Shown: positions 41,743 to 50,236, counted from the stretch's first letter. The stretch is 64,000 nt of DNA from an uncultured Opitutia bacterium (GCA_903855985.1 CAIOAO010000075.1:1-64000); one strand, 5' to 3'. Numbers and translations are program-made. The notes: generated from the sequence alone by a model not told the origin.

Positions 41743-41770
41743 GTAGGGCGGGGTCAGTGACCCCGCCTTA
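41743..41770. terminator. Bidirectional hairpin, repeat family member
   Basis: Arms TAGGGCGGGGTCA (41744-41756) and TGACCCCGCCTTA (41758-41770) pair with a single G-T wobble over 13 bases. It sits between two convergent stops. The stop codon TAA of the M20 gene (41770-41768 on the minus strand) is part of the right arm. It is a likely bidirectional terminator and a member of the repeat family at 27.98 and 29.4-29.5 kb. Confidence 0.75.
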
Positions 41771-42922
41771 CAGCCCGCCAATCTTTCCCTCGGCCAGTTT
41801 GCGCAGGAACAGGGCGCAGAGCTGCGCGCGCTCCACGAGGCTGGGCAGGATGCAGAATTCGCGGTCGCTGTGCAGGTGGTCGCCGATGACGCCGAGGCCG
41901 TCGAGATTCGGGAGCCCGGCCGCGGACAGCAGGTTGCCGTCGGAGCCGCCGCCGGCATGGACCCACGAAAACGGGGCGAGACCGAGTTCCCGGCCGCACT
42001 GCTGGTAGGCGGCGAACACGGTTTCCTCGACCGGCCCGCACTCCTTGGGCGGCCGGTTGAAGCTGCCGGTGATCTCGATCCGCAGGCCCTCGCGGGTGTT
42101 GATGGGGGCCGCGAGCTCGGCGAGGCGCGCGAGGACGGCGTCACGCTCCACCGTGCGTGTAATGCGCACGTCGAGCAGGGCTTGGGCGAAGTCGGGCACA
42201 ACATTGGTGGCCTCGCTGCCACCGCGGATGAGACCGATGTTGAGCAGGACGCCCGGCATTTCCGCGGGGATGCGATGGGCGCCGACCAGGAATTCCGCGA
42301 GGGCGGCAATGGCGTTGCGGGCATCGCTGGGGGACTTGCCGGCATGGCCGGCACGGCCACGGGCGGTGGCGACAAAATTGCCGGTGCCCTTGCGCGATTG
42401 CACGAGGTTGCCGTTGGGCCGGGCGGGCTCGAAGACCAGCCCGAGCCGGTGCCGCTTCGCCGCCTCCGCGAACAGGGCCGCGCTGCCGAAGGAACCGGTT
42501 TCCTCGTCGGGGGTGAGCAGCACCTCGAAGCCGAGGGTGGCGGGTGGGGTGGACGCGAGGTAGGACTGCAGCGCGGCGAGCATCACGACGAGCCCGCCCT
42601 TCATGTCGGTCACGCCGGGTCCGCGGAGCGTGCGGTCATCCACGAGTTCGCAGCGCTGGAACGGATTATCCGCGCTGTAGACAGTGTCGAAGTGCCCGCT
42701 GAGCAGCACCTGGTGCGGGGCTTCCGGCCGGTAGCGTACGCGGAGGGCCTGCGCGGCGGTGTTGGCGCACGGGACCCGCTCGGTCGTCACGCCGGGCAGG
42801 GCGGCAAAGTCGGCCTCGAGCAGGCCGAGCATCGCGGCGAGGCCGGGGAGATTGTCGCTGCCGGAGTTTTGGTTCGCCCAGCGGATGAGCCGGTCGCGGA
42901 GAGTGGGAAGAGCAGGAGTCAA
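41768..42922 (-). CDS. M20 family metallopeptidase
   Basis: Zinc amino-hydrolase of the M20/ArgE/CPG2 type, 384 residues with the TTG start. Metal and catalytic residues are visible in SGHFDTVY (His, Asp), GPGVTDMKGGL (Asp), TPDEETGSFGS (catalytic Glu and metal Glu) and a late GLGVIGDHLHSDREF (His). The dimerisation lid has GRAGHAGKSP. No in-frame ATG fits: one at 43015 would add 31 residues that run through an inverted repeat. The TTG at 42922 opens LTPALPTLRDRLIRW. The peptide substrate is unknown. Confidence 0.88.
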   Translation of the reverse strand: MTPALPTLRDRLIRWANQNSGSDNLPGLAAMLGLLEADFAALPGVTTERVPCANTAAQALRVRYRPEAPHQVLLSGHFDTVYSADNPFQRCELVDDRTLRGPGVTDMKGGLVVMLAALQSYLASTPPATLGFEVLLTPDEETGSFGSAALFAEAAKRHRLGLVFEPARPNGNLVQSRKGTGNFVATARGRAGHAGKSPSDARNAIAALAEFLVGAHRIPAEMPGVLLNIGLIRGGSEATNVVPDFAQALLDVRITRTVERDAVLARLAELAAPINTREGLRIEITGSFNRPPKECGPVEETVFAAYQQCGRELGLAPFSWVHAGGGSDGNLLSAAGLPNLDGLGVIGDHLHSDREFCILPSLVERAQLCALFLRKLAEGKIGGL

Positions 42923-42938
42923 GGGAGCGGCATAATCG

Positions 42939-43115
42939 CGGAAACGCGGAGGAGCGGAAGCGCGAAAACACGATGAAGACGAAATGCCAGGCACGGGGGC
43001 TAAGCCGGAAGCCATGAAACCAGGAACAAGCGACCCCGATGAATTACTCCTGGCTTCCGGCTTAGACTGCTGTTCCGGTTCTCCGCGTTTTCGTCCCTCC
43101 GCGCTTCCACGATCC
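42939..43115. repeat. Nested inverted repeat
   Basis: A perfect 15-base inverted repeat, CTAAGCCGGAAGCCA (43000-43014) and TGGCTTCCGGCTTAG (43051-43065), lies within two imperfect outer arms. The left arm is at 42939-42972 and the right arm at 43081-43112, both built from GAAGCGCG, CGCGGAG and GAAAAC words in opposite orientation. It fills most of the gap between the M20 start and the VOC gene end. No frame inside looks coding. Confidence 0.7.
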
Positions 43116-43127
43116 GGATTGGACGAT

Positions 43128-43514
43128 TCAAACCCGGCCGTTGATGACGGCTTCGATGCGGTAGCCGTCGGGGTCGAAGACGAAGGCGGCGTAGTAATTC
43201 TTGCCGTACTCCGGATTCAGGCCCGAGCCGCCGTTGTCCTTGCCGCCGTGCTTCAGCGCGGCCCGGTAGAAGGCATCCACGGCCTTCCGCGAGCGGGCGA
43301 CGAAGGCGATGTGGAAGCCGTCACCGGACATGATCTTCTCCCGCTTGCGCAGCCGGAGGGCGAACTGGTCCTGGTTTTTGACGAGGCCGTAGCCGATAAA
43401 CCTTTCGTTGGTGTACACCCGCTTGTAGCCCAGCGCCTTCATCACCGGGTCGTAGAATGCGGCCGAGCGCTTCAAGTCCCGGGACGGCAGCGAGAGATGG
43501 TGAATGAAACGCAT
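43128..43514 (-). CDS. VOC family (glyoxalase-like) protein
   Basis: Protein of 128 residues with two beta-alpha-beta-beta-beta units, as in the vicinal oxygen chelate fold. RFIHHLSLPSRDLKRSAAFYDPVM at the start includes the first metal His region, GDGFHIAFVAR carries another, and YYAAFVFDPDGYRIEAV with the terminal Glu is the usual last strand. The metal set looks complete, but the substrate cannot be told. Start ATG 43514. Confidence 0.9.
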   Translation of the reverse strand: MRFIHHLSLPSRDLKRSAAFYDPVMKALGYKRVYTNERFIGYGLVKNQDQFALRLRKREKIMSGDGFHIAFVARSRKAVDAFYRAALKHGGKDNGGSGLNPEYGKNYYAAFVFDPDGYRIEAVINGRV

Positions 43515-43529
43515 GGCGGGCGGACCGGC

Positions 43530-45653
43530 TTAAACGTAGGCGACGCGCCTGGCCTTCGGCCTGACGCCGGATTTCGACCAGTCGTAGGGCACGAAGCCGA
43601 GCTTCAGGGCGGGGGAGTTTTTCGCGAGCCGCCAGGTCTTTTTGCCCTCGGTGAGCTTTGGGTCGGCGACGATCGAGAGCTGGTCGTGTCCGGCCTTTTT
43701 CCACGCGGTAAAGCTGAGCTTGTGCGGGTTGCCCTCCTTGAGGTGGGTCTCGGGGTTGAGGCTCGGCGCGAGCGGGCCGTCCGGGAACCAGAGGCAGTTC
43801 GCGTTGGCGACGAGGGCGCCGGCGGCGATGTTGCCCTTGTAGCCGCCCTTGTAGAGCGACGCGCTGGGGCCGAGCAGGATGTTGGTGCAGAAACTGGCGC
43901 TGAAATGGCCGGGTTCGATGCGCGAGACGGAGCAGAGGGCGTTTTTGCCGCGCGCGAAGATGTTGTTCCGGACGATGTTCTCGTGGCCGTAGTGGATGTT
44001 GAACGGCGCATCCTTGGTGTCGTGGACGAGATTGTGCTCCACGAGGATGTACGAGCTGCCCTCGTCGAGGTACACGCCCCAGCCGCCGTAGTCGTGCGAG
44101 TAGATGTCGTGCAGGTGGTTGCCGCGCAGGACGGTGCCGGGCTGGATGCCGAGCGTGTAGATGCCACCCATGTCGCTCAGGATGCCGGCACCGATGTGGT
44201 GGATGTGGTTGTGCTCGATCCGGTTGTTGCAGCTGATCGTGTCGCGGAAACCCCACGTCCAGCCGACAGAAATCCCGGTGTAGCAGGTGTCGTGGATGTG
44301 GTTGTGCGCCACGACGCAGTCGGCGGCGTTGCCCAGCAGCACGCCGATGCCTTGGTGAAAGATGCGGCCGATGTGGTGGACGTGGTTGTCGGTGATGCGG
44401 AGGTTGCCGGTGCGGCGCTCGGCCAGGTTGTCGAGGTCCGCGCCGTGCGCGCGGATGCCGCCGGCGCCGAGGTCATGCAGCTCGTTGCCGACCGCGGAGC
44501 AGTCGCGGCAGCCCGGGCCGAACTCAACCCCGTAGAAGCCCGCGCGCTCGACGGTGCAGTCGGTCACCGCGCAGTTGCGCGCGGCCCGGAAAACGACGGC
44601 GCCCGGCACCGCGATGGCGGCCTGCGGGCTGCCGCCGATCGGCTGGTCGAGGCCCTCGATCATGGCGTGGGTGGGGATGTGCGTCTCGGCCACCGGCGAA
44701 TACCAGTCGGCGTGGCGGAATGTGAGCCCGGAAAATTCCAGGCCGCGCACGTGGCGCGTGCCATGCACGTCAATGCGGTCGCCGGTCTCGGCGTACAGGA
44801 GCCCGCTGGCCCGCACAAAAGTATGCAGGCGCGGCGCGAAAATGGCGGTGTTGGCGGGCGTCTCGCCGGGGCGGGGCAGATAATAAAGCCGGCCGGTCTC
44901 GCGGCTCAGGTACCACTCGCCGGGCTCGGTGAGCGCCTCGAAGAGGTTGTCGATGTAGTAGCGGGCATAGTCGCGGCCGCCGGCGGAATTGACGTACGCC
45001 TCATAGAGGCAGAACGCGGAGCGGCGCGCGAAGGTCAGCCAGCCGGTCCGCGGGTTCAGCGCGGGCTTCGGCAGGCGTTCCTCGATCCAGTAGTGCAGGA
45101 GCACGTACTCGGCGTCCGGGAGCGACGCCCACGCGGGCGAGACGTCGCCGGGCTTGGGCTTGAAGGTGTCGCGCCCGTCGAAGAGCCCGGTCTTCTCCGG
45201 CTCGAGGATTTCGCCGATGTGCAGGACGTTTTTGACGCCGGCGGCGTCGGGCGAGAACTTGGGCAGGCGGGCGCGGGGCGCGCGGCGGCCGTTGACGAAG
45301 AGCGAGCGGAAGTAGCGCTTGCCGGCCATGACGTCGGGCAGGTCAAGGGTCCACTCGGTCCGGCCGTTGCGTGTGCCCACCTTCCAGCCGGTGAGCTGCT
45401 CGGCGCCGTCGAACACCGGCGAAGCGCCGGGCGCGGCGGCGAAGCGCGTGTGCGAGTCGGTGTGGTCAAAGTGGACGGTCTCAGCCTGCTCGTAGCGGCC
45501 GGCGTGCACCTGGACGGTGACGGGGTCGGTCAGCTTGCCGGCGGCGCGGAGCTGGCGCAGGTTATTGCGGGCGCCGGCCAGCGTGGCCCAGGGGCGGGTG
45601 ACGGTGCCGGGAGCCGAGTCGCGTCCACGGGGTGAGAGATGGAAGACGTGCAT
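43530..45653 (-). CDS. Right-handed parallel beta-helix protein
   Basis: Protein of 707 residues without signal peptide. The N-terminal part opens with FHLSPRGRDSAPGTVTRPWATL, typical of DUF1565/pectate-lyase-like helices. Residues about 330-560 hold many helix turns (EHNHIHHIG, HNHIHDTCYTGISVGWTW, RGNHLHDIYSHDYGGWGVYLDEG, EHNLVHDTKDAPF). The GISVGWTWG turn and the acidic YLDEG resemble carbohydrate-active beta-helices such as GH141, but that assignment is tentative. It probably acts on a polysaccharide. Start ATG 45653 follows CTCTCTCATCCC. Confidence 0.88.
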   Translation of the reverse strand: MHVFHLSPRGRDSAPGTVTRPWATLAGARNNLRQLRAAGKLTDPVTVQVHAGRYEQAETVHFDHTDSHTRFAAAPGASPVFDGAEQLTGWKVGTRNGRTEWTLDLPDVMAGKRYFRSLFVNGRRAPRARLPKFSPDAAGVKNVLHIGEILEPEKTGLFDGRDTFKPKPGDVSPAWASLPDAEYVLLHYWIEERLPKPALNPRTGWLTFARRSAFCLYEAYVNSAGGRDYARYYIDNLFEALTEPGEWYLSRETGRLYYLPRPGETPANTAIFAPRLHTFVRASGLLYAETGDRIDVHGTRHVRGLEFSGLTFRHADWYSPVAETHIPTHAMIEGLDQPIGGSPQAAIAVPGAVVFRAARNCAVTDCTVERAGFYGVEFGPGCRDCSAVGNELHDLGAGGIRAHGADLDNLAERRTGNLRITDNHVHHIGRIFHQGIGVLLGNAADCVVAHNHIHDTCYTGISVGWTWGFRDTISCNNRIEHNHIHHIGAGILSDMGGIYTLGIQPGTVLRGNHLHDIYSHDYGGWGVYLDEGSSYILVEHNLVHDTKDAPFNIHYGHENIVRNNIFARGKNALCSVSRIEPGHFSASFCTNILLGPSASLYKGGYKGNIAAGALVANANCLWFPDGPLAPSLNPETHLKEGNPHKLSFTAWKKAGHDQLSIVADPKLTEGKKTWRLAKNSPALKLGFVPYDWSKSGVRPKARRVAYV

Positions 45654-45764
45654 GGGATGAGAGAGCGGTAAGCGTTAAGCTTTAAGCGGGGAAGCTCGAG
45701 AGAACGAGTGCGAGCCAAGCGCGGCCGCCCCGCCTTGCGAAGGTAAATCGGGCCCGCCGGTTGA

Positions 45765-46427
45765 TTATTTCAGGGCGCGGACCGCCGCGAAAAACGCGGC
45801 GAGCTTGGTTTCGTCGAGCACGTCATTCGTGCGGACGCTGCTGCAGAGGTCGAAGCCGTGCGGCCCGACCTGCACGTGGGCGGCGGCGAGGTTATCGGGG
45901 CGCAGCCCGCCGGCGAGGAAGACGGGCCGGCCGCACGTTTCGACGATCCGGCGCGACACCGCCCAGTTGTGCGTGCGGCCGGTGCCACCGAGTTCCTTCA
46001 CGGCGAGGCTGGGGTTGCCGGAGTCGAGCTGGATGAAATCAACGTCCGGCGCGGCGGCGGCGGCTTCGGCGACGGATTCCTCGCCGCGCACGTGGATGAC
46101 CTGGACGAGCTTGATCCCGGGCAGTGCGCGGCGGAGGTCGCGATGCGTGCCGCGGGTGAGGGCGTCCACGAGCTGGATCGTCGTCGTCCGGCAGCGGCGG
46201 TGCTGGGCGATGATGGCGTCGGTGTCGGTGAGTGCGGTGAGGAGAAACATGGCCACGGCCGGTGGCACGGTGGGGGCGATCTCGGCGATGAGGTTTTCCC
46301 CGATCATGCCCGGGCCGCTCGGCATGGAGGAAACGAGCCCGAGGGCGGAGGCGCCGTGCGCGATGGCGCTGCGCGCCTCGGCGACAGACTTGATGCAGCA
46401 GATTTTGACGACGGGTAGGGAGGCCAT
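45765..46427 (-). CDS. TrpF-like (phosphoribosylanthranilate isomerase family) protein
   Basis: TIM barrel of 220 residues. The catalytic pair of the family is present: C10 in VKICCIKS, equal to Cys of KICGI, and D134 in FIQLDSGN, the catalytic Asp. The phosphate-binding end is partly kept (LAGGLRPDNLAAA, FDLCSSVRT). However, Gly after the catalytic Cys is Cys11, and the SxR loop after strand 2 is SMPSGPGM without its substrate-binding Arg. It lies among polysaccharide genes, not tryptophan genes. It may be a true TrpF or a paralog with another phosphorylated sugar substrate. Confidence 0.8.
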   Translation of the reverse strand: MASLPVVKICCIKSVAEARSAIAHGASALGLVSSMPSGPGMIGENLIAEIAPTVPPAVAMFLLTALTDTDAIIAQHRRCRTTTIQLVDALTRGTHRDLRRALPGIKLVQVIHVRGEESVAEAAAAAPDVDFIQLDSGNPSLAVKELGGTGRTHNWAVSRRIVETCGRPVFLAGGLRPDNLAAAHVQVGPHGFDLCSSVRTNDVLDETKLAAFFAAVRALK

Positions 46428-46457
46428 GCCACGAAGTCGCGTCCGCCGGGGCCGGGT

Positions 46458-48485
46458 TCAGAGCACGATGACCGGGGCGCCCTTGCCCGCGGCAATGAGT
46501 CGCACCACCACGTTCTGCCCGCGATGCGTGCCCGTGATATCCCAGGCGCCCTCAGCGGTGGTCACGTGGAGATTGCCATGCCCCTCACCCTCGGGCGCGG
46601 CGGTGCAGACGGTGAGCAGCGAGTGCTCGAGCGCCGCGGCGGAGCGGATTTCGGCAAAAGGATAGACCCCGCCGCTTTCGGGCAGCGCGAGTTTGCCGGT
46701 GGCCAGCGTGCTGGGGGTGGCGGTGACGACCCGGGCGCGCAACGTGGCGTGGGGGCGGGTAATCGTGAAAATCGCGCCTTCGACGGAGACCTGGCCGGCG
46801 CCATCCTCGTTGAACACTTGGAAGCGGGCCGACACGGGCAGCGGGTCGGTCAGGAAGATGCGGTCAAAAATCACGAGCACGTCGGGCTTCACGTAAACCA
46901 GCGTGCGCTGCACCAGCTTCGCCGGCAGGCCGGCGCGGTGGTAGGCATCGGCCGCGTCACTGGTGACGGCCATCCAGTTGAGCCCGGTGCGGTAGTCCTG
47001 GATCGCGGCGTCGGCGGTCGAGGAATTCACCCCGTCGCGGCCGTCGTGGTAGATATGGCCCTGGCCGTTGATCAGCACGGCGGTGTGGGCCTCGGTCTGG
47101 CGGAGGAGCCATTTCGGCTCCTTCGTCGAGTAATTGGCGTGCAGCGGATCATTGAAGAGCCGCTCGCCGTGGGCCTTGAAAATGACGCTGTTGCGGTCGG
47201 CATGCTCGTGATTGACCGGGCGGCCGCTGCGGAGGGTCACGACGGTGTCCTGCTCTTCCCAGCCGGTGCGGGAGATGATGATCCCCAAGTCGGTCTGGCG
47301 GTCGAGCCGGGCGGTCGCCGGCAGTTTGGCGGGCACGGCTGGGTCATACCAGATGGCAGCCAGGCAGCTCAGCCAGCTGGCGCGGACCGCGCCCGGCTGG
47401 AGCGCAAGGTATTGGGCGCCGGTATCGCGGAACTCGCGGGCGATCCACATCAGGGGCACGGCCCCGGCGGCGGTGGCGGCATCGCCGATGCTGATGCAGT
47501 CGTCGGGATGGCCGGCGGTCGGCATGCTCATCTCGAGGGCGTAGCGGCCCTGCGCGGGAAAATCCACCAGCGCGCGCTCATCCACGCCGAGTTTCCGCCG
47601 CAGGAGTTCAAGGGCCAGGGTGTAGTGGGTGAACGTGTAGTCCCAGTAGCCGATGCCCTCGGGGAATGAGCCGTCCTTGGGCAGGCGGGACGCGTAAAGC
47701 TGCAGGCTGCTGCGGGTCATCTCGAGCCACTTGGGCGCGTCCGGGTGGCGGCCCCACAGGTGACAGGTCGCGGCGGCGAGGCCGGCGGTGCAGGTGATGC
47801 GGAGGTTGGTGTCGTCGAGGATGCGGGGCCAGTGGTCCACTGCCATGGGCGGCAGGCCCTCCTCGCCGGGCTCGAGGCTCCACGGACCGACCTCGGTGTG
47901 GTGGGTCATGTCGTGCAGCCCGCGGTATTGGGCCGGGGCGCCTTCGGTGCCCATGCGCTCGGTGATGGCGGCCTGTTCCGCGGGGCTCAGGTCGGCCGCG
48001 AGCCATTCGGCGGCGAGGGCGAGGGCGATGCAGGTGCCGCCGCCGCGCATGACGCCAACCGGGCGCTGCTGGCTGTCACGCAGCCAGTCCCAGCGCGGAT
48101 AGCCCAGGATTTTGGCGAGGGCCGTGCGCGCCAGGGCGAGATGCCGGGCATCGGGAAACAGGAGATGCACGAACGCCGAGCGCTGCATGATGACCTGGGC
48201 GCGGGACATATCCACGACGTGGTTCGCGAAATGCAGCTCGTGGTTCAGGAATTTTTCCTCCGCGGCGAAATCCACCTGGGTCATGAACGTCCAGAACGCA
48301 CGGAATTCCGGGCGCTGCACGTTGGCGCGGAGGCGGGGCAGGTCGGCGGCGTCGAAGAGCAGGCCGCGGGGCGCGGTGACGGAGGTCGGCGCGATCAGGT
48401 CGGCGGCGCGGCCGGTGCCACGCAGGGCAAGGAGGGCGCCCAGGCCGAGACTGGTGCGGAGGAACTGGCGGCGGGGGATGGGCAT
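46458..48485 (-). CDS. Tat-exported heparinase II/III-like protein
   Basis: Protein of 675 residues. The N-terminus RRQFLRTSLGLGALLAL (5-21) is a twin-arginine signal. An (alpha/alpha) toroid domain covers about 40-390 (LLFDAADLPRLRANVQRPEFRAFW, DGSFPEGIGYWDYT near 271-284). The C-terminal beta-sandwich has RSGRPVNHEHADRNSV at 419-433, where the histidines and Asp are the usual catalytic/metal set. Likely a periplasmic polysaccharide lyase. Five near-perfect AGAAGGA heptamers lie 13 bases in front of the ATG. Confidence 0.89.
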   Translation of the reverse strand: MPIPRRQFLRTSLGLGALLALRGTGRAADLIAPTSVTAPRGLLFDAADLPRLRANVQRPEFRAFWTFMTQVDFAAEEKFLNHELHFANHVVDMSRAQVIMQRSAFVHLLFPDARHLALARTALAKILGYPRWDWLRDSQQRPVGVMRGGGTCIALALAAEWLAADLSPAEQAAITERMGTEGAPAQYRGLHDMTHHTEVGPWSLEPGEEGLPPMAVDHWPRILDDTNLRITCTAGLAAATCHLWGRHPDAPKWLEMTRSSLQLYASRLPKDGSFPEGIGYWDYTFTHYTLALELLRRKLGVDERALVDFPAQGRYALEMSMPTAGHPDDCISIGDAATAAGAVPLMWIAREFRDTGAQYLALQPGAVRASWLSCLAAIWYDPAVPAKLPATARLDRQTDLGIIISRTGWEEQDTVVTLRSGRPVNHEHADRNSVIFKAHGERLFNDPLHANYSTKEPKWLLRQTEAHTAVLINGQGHIYHDGRDGVNSSTADAAIQDYRTGLNWMAVTSDAADAYHRAGLPAKLVQRTLVYVKPDVLVIFDRIFLTDPLPVSARFQVFNEDGAGQVSVEGAIFTITRPHATLRARVVTATPSTLATGKLALPESGGVYPFAEIRSAAALEHSLLTVCTAAPEGEGHGNLHVTTAEGAWDITGTHRGQNVVVRLIAAGKGAPVIVL

Positions 48486-48497
48486 GGGGCGGAAGGC

Positions 48498-48531
48498 AGA
48501 AGGAAGAAGGAAGAAGGAAGAAGGAAGAAGG
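48498..48531. repeat. Heptanucleotide tandem repeat (AGAAGGA)
   Basis: Four perfect AGAAGGA units and a fifth of six bases, 34 bases in total. On the minus strand it is a TCCTTCT tract 12 bases before the ATG of the Tat heparinase-like gene, in its leader. The number of units can change by slippage. Confidence 0.9.
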
Positions 48532-48624
48532 CCGTGGTCAGCTGCTTGGATGATTTAGTCCGGGTGGCGATGATAACCAACTGGATTTTCTGCGGCCAGG
48601 ATGGGATCAGAAAGACAATCTGGC

Positions 48625-49506
48625 CTATTCCACATCCGGGGGGAGCGGCGTGGGGGCGGAGAAGACCACGAGTGCGATGCCGGCGACGACGAGGGTGCTG
48701 GCGGCGTAGAAGAGCGGACTCGGCGATTCGCGGAAAACGAGGAAGCCCATCACGGTGGCGAAGATGAACTGGGTGACATTGCAGAGGCTCACGACCTGGC
48801 CGCGCAGGTGGCGCACGCCGTAGTTGATCATCGAGTGGCCGAGGATGGTTGGGATACAGGCGAGCCCGAACATCAGCAGCCATTCCCGGCCCGACCCGAA
48901 GGCAAAGGTGCCGAGCCACGGCAGGGAAATCACGAGGCTGATGAGCCCGGCCTGCAGATAGACGGGGACGACATAGAGCCAGAGGGAGGGGAAATCGCGG
49001 TTGCGCCGGCCGAGGGCGACATAGCCGGCGGCCGCAATCATGGAGCCGAAGCAAATGACGTTACCTAAAATTCCCGTGCCGCTGCCGAGGAGTCCTGGGA
49101 GGGTGAGCGCCACGACGCCGCCGAGGGCGAGGGCCGTGCCGATGACCTCCGTGCGGTTGATGTGCTCCTTGACGAGGTAGTGCAGGAAAAACGGCAGGGC
49201 GATCGGCACGAGGTTGGCGATGAGGCTGGCGGACGCCACGGGGGTCAGGCGCGAACCGTAGCCCCATGAGATCAGGTGGACGGCCAGCAGGGTGGCCGGC
49301 AGCAGGGTGCGTCCACGGTGCTCGCGGGTATAGACTGCCTGGTGTTTCCGCCGGGCGTTCCAGTACAGCGGGGCCAGCAGGGCGGCGGCGATGAGCAGCC
49401 GCAGGGCGCCGAGTACCGCCGGATGCGTATGGCTCAGCCGGATCATGATGACCGCGGTCGAGCTCGCGAAGACACCGATGAAAACAAGTACGTAACGCCA
49501 GGGCAT
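48625..49506 (-). CDS. EamA/DMT family transporter
   Basis: Protein of 293 residues with ten hydrophobic segments in two EamA repeats: VLVFIGVFASSTAVIMIRLS to GVVALTLPGLL, and GNVICFGSMIAAAGYVALGRRNRDF to LVVAGIALVVF. Such proteins move metabolites or sugars across the inner membrane. ATG 49506 is chosen; the upstream in-frame ATG at 49575 adds a charged, non-hydrophobic leader. It lies 139 bases upstream of the Tat heparinase-like gene, on the same strand. Confidence 0.9.
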   Translation of the reverse strand: MPWRYVLVFIGVFASSTAVIMIRLSHTHPAVLGALRLLIAAALLAPLYWNARRKHQAVYTREHRGRTLLPATLLAVHLISWGYGSRLTPVASASLIANLVPIALPFFLHYLVKEHINRTEVIGTALALGGVVALTLPGLLGSGTGILGNVICFGSMIAAAGYVALGRRNRDFPSLWLYVVPVYLQAGLISLVISLPWLGTFAFGSGREWLLMFGLACIPTILGHSMINYGVRHLRGQVVSLCNVTQFIFATVMGFLVFRESPSPLFYAASTLVVAGIALVVFSAPTPLPPDVE

Positions 49507-49603
49507 GAACTGCGAAGCGTGGACGCGGGTACGGCCGAGTCGAGACGCGAGGGTGTCAGCAGTGACGAGGCCCAAGCTGGGCGGTCACGTACCTCACCCC
49601 GGG

Positions 49604-50236
49604 TCAGCGCGTGAACGGCATGGCGCCGGGGTAGAGGCGATACGGGCCGTAGCCCGGGAAAGTACAGGGGGACAGCCCCTTGCCCTCATACTCGGAGTAA
49701 CCGACAAGCACACCATAGCGGCCGGCGGGGTCATCGTAGGTCAGGATGATGTCGCCGCCGCTGAAACTGCCGCCCTTGCCCCAGCCGTAGGTGAAGCCGA
49801 TCTCGCCGTGGATATCGAGCTTGGCGGTGGACAGGTTGGGTTTGACCGCGGTGCCGGCCGTCGAGGTGATCGTGGCCGTGGCGGCCGAGGACGCCGGCGC
49901 GATGCCGGTGATGCGGTAACCGATGAGGTTATCCAGCAAAGAAATCTCGTCCGGGGTCAGCCGGTTGAGTCCGGAAATATCCCGCTCGCGGGTGGTGCGC
50001 CGCTGGGAGAACCGGGTGTGATCCACGGCGTTGTCCTTGAACTTGCTTGCGGCTTCGTCCTGGCGGACGAGCCCATCAATCACGGCGACGTTGTCGGAGG
50101 TCAGCTGGCTGAGGCCGGTCCGGTCGCGCAGATCCGGGTTGAGGGTGGCGGAGAAACGCACGTCGGAGGCGGCGCGGGCCACCAGCGCGACGCAGCCGCA
50201 GAGCAGGACGAGGAAAAGCCGGCCGGTGGGGAGCAT
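49604..50236 (-). CDS. Exported protein with internal Leu/Asp repeat
   Basis: Protein of 210 residues with a signal peptide (MLPTGRLFLVLLCGCVALVARAA; a Cys at 13 or 15 makes lipidation possible but no clean lipobox is seen). It has two copies of a motif GL-x2-LT-x3-[VI]-x2-[IL]D-x-L: TGLSQLTSDNVAVIDGLV at 40-57 and SGLNRLTPDEISLLDNLI at 88-105. The C-terminal part is glycine and aromatic rich (DIHGEIGFTYGWGKGGSF, YGVLVGYSEYEGKG), like outer-membrane beta strands. Function unknown. ATG 50248 is an alternative. Confidence 0.75.
   Translation of the reverse strand: MLPTGRLFLVLLCGCVALVARAASDVRFSATLNPDLRDRTGLSQLTSDNVAVIDGLVRQDEAASKFKDNAVDHTRFSQRRTTRERDISGLNRLTPDEISLLDNLIGYRITGIAPASSAATATITSTAGTAVKPNLSTAKLDIHGEIGFTYGWGKGGSFSGGDIILTYDDPAGRYGVLVGYSEYEGKGLSPCTFPGYGPYRLYPGAMPFTR

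Noticed and set aside
42923-43015. ATG at 43015 as start of the M20 peptidase
   Set aside because: The added 31 residues read through the inverted repeat and are not typical for the family; TTG at 42922 opens the domain.
42984-45635. Open frame of 883 codons opposite the beta-helix gene
   Set aside because: The product is a Val/Asp/Glu/Arg-rich string with no recognisable fold; the minus strand encodes a complete beta-helix protein.
48498-48531. CRISPR or microsatellite-type array
   Set aside because: There are no spacers; it is a single short tandem run of a 7-base unit.
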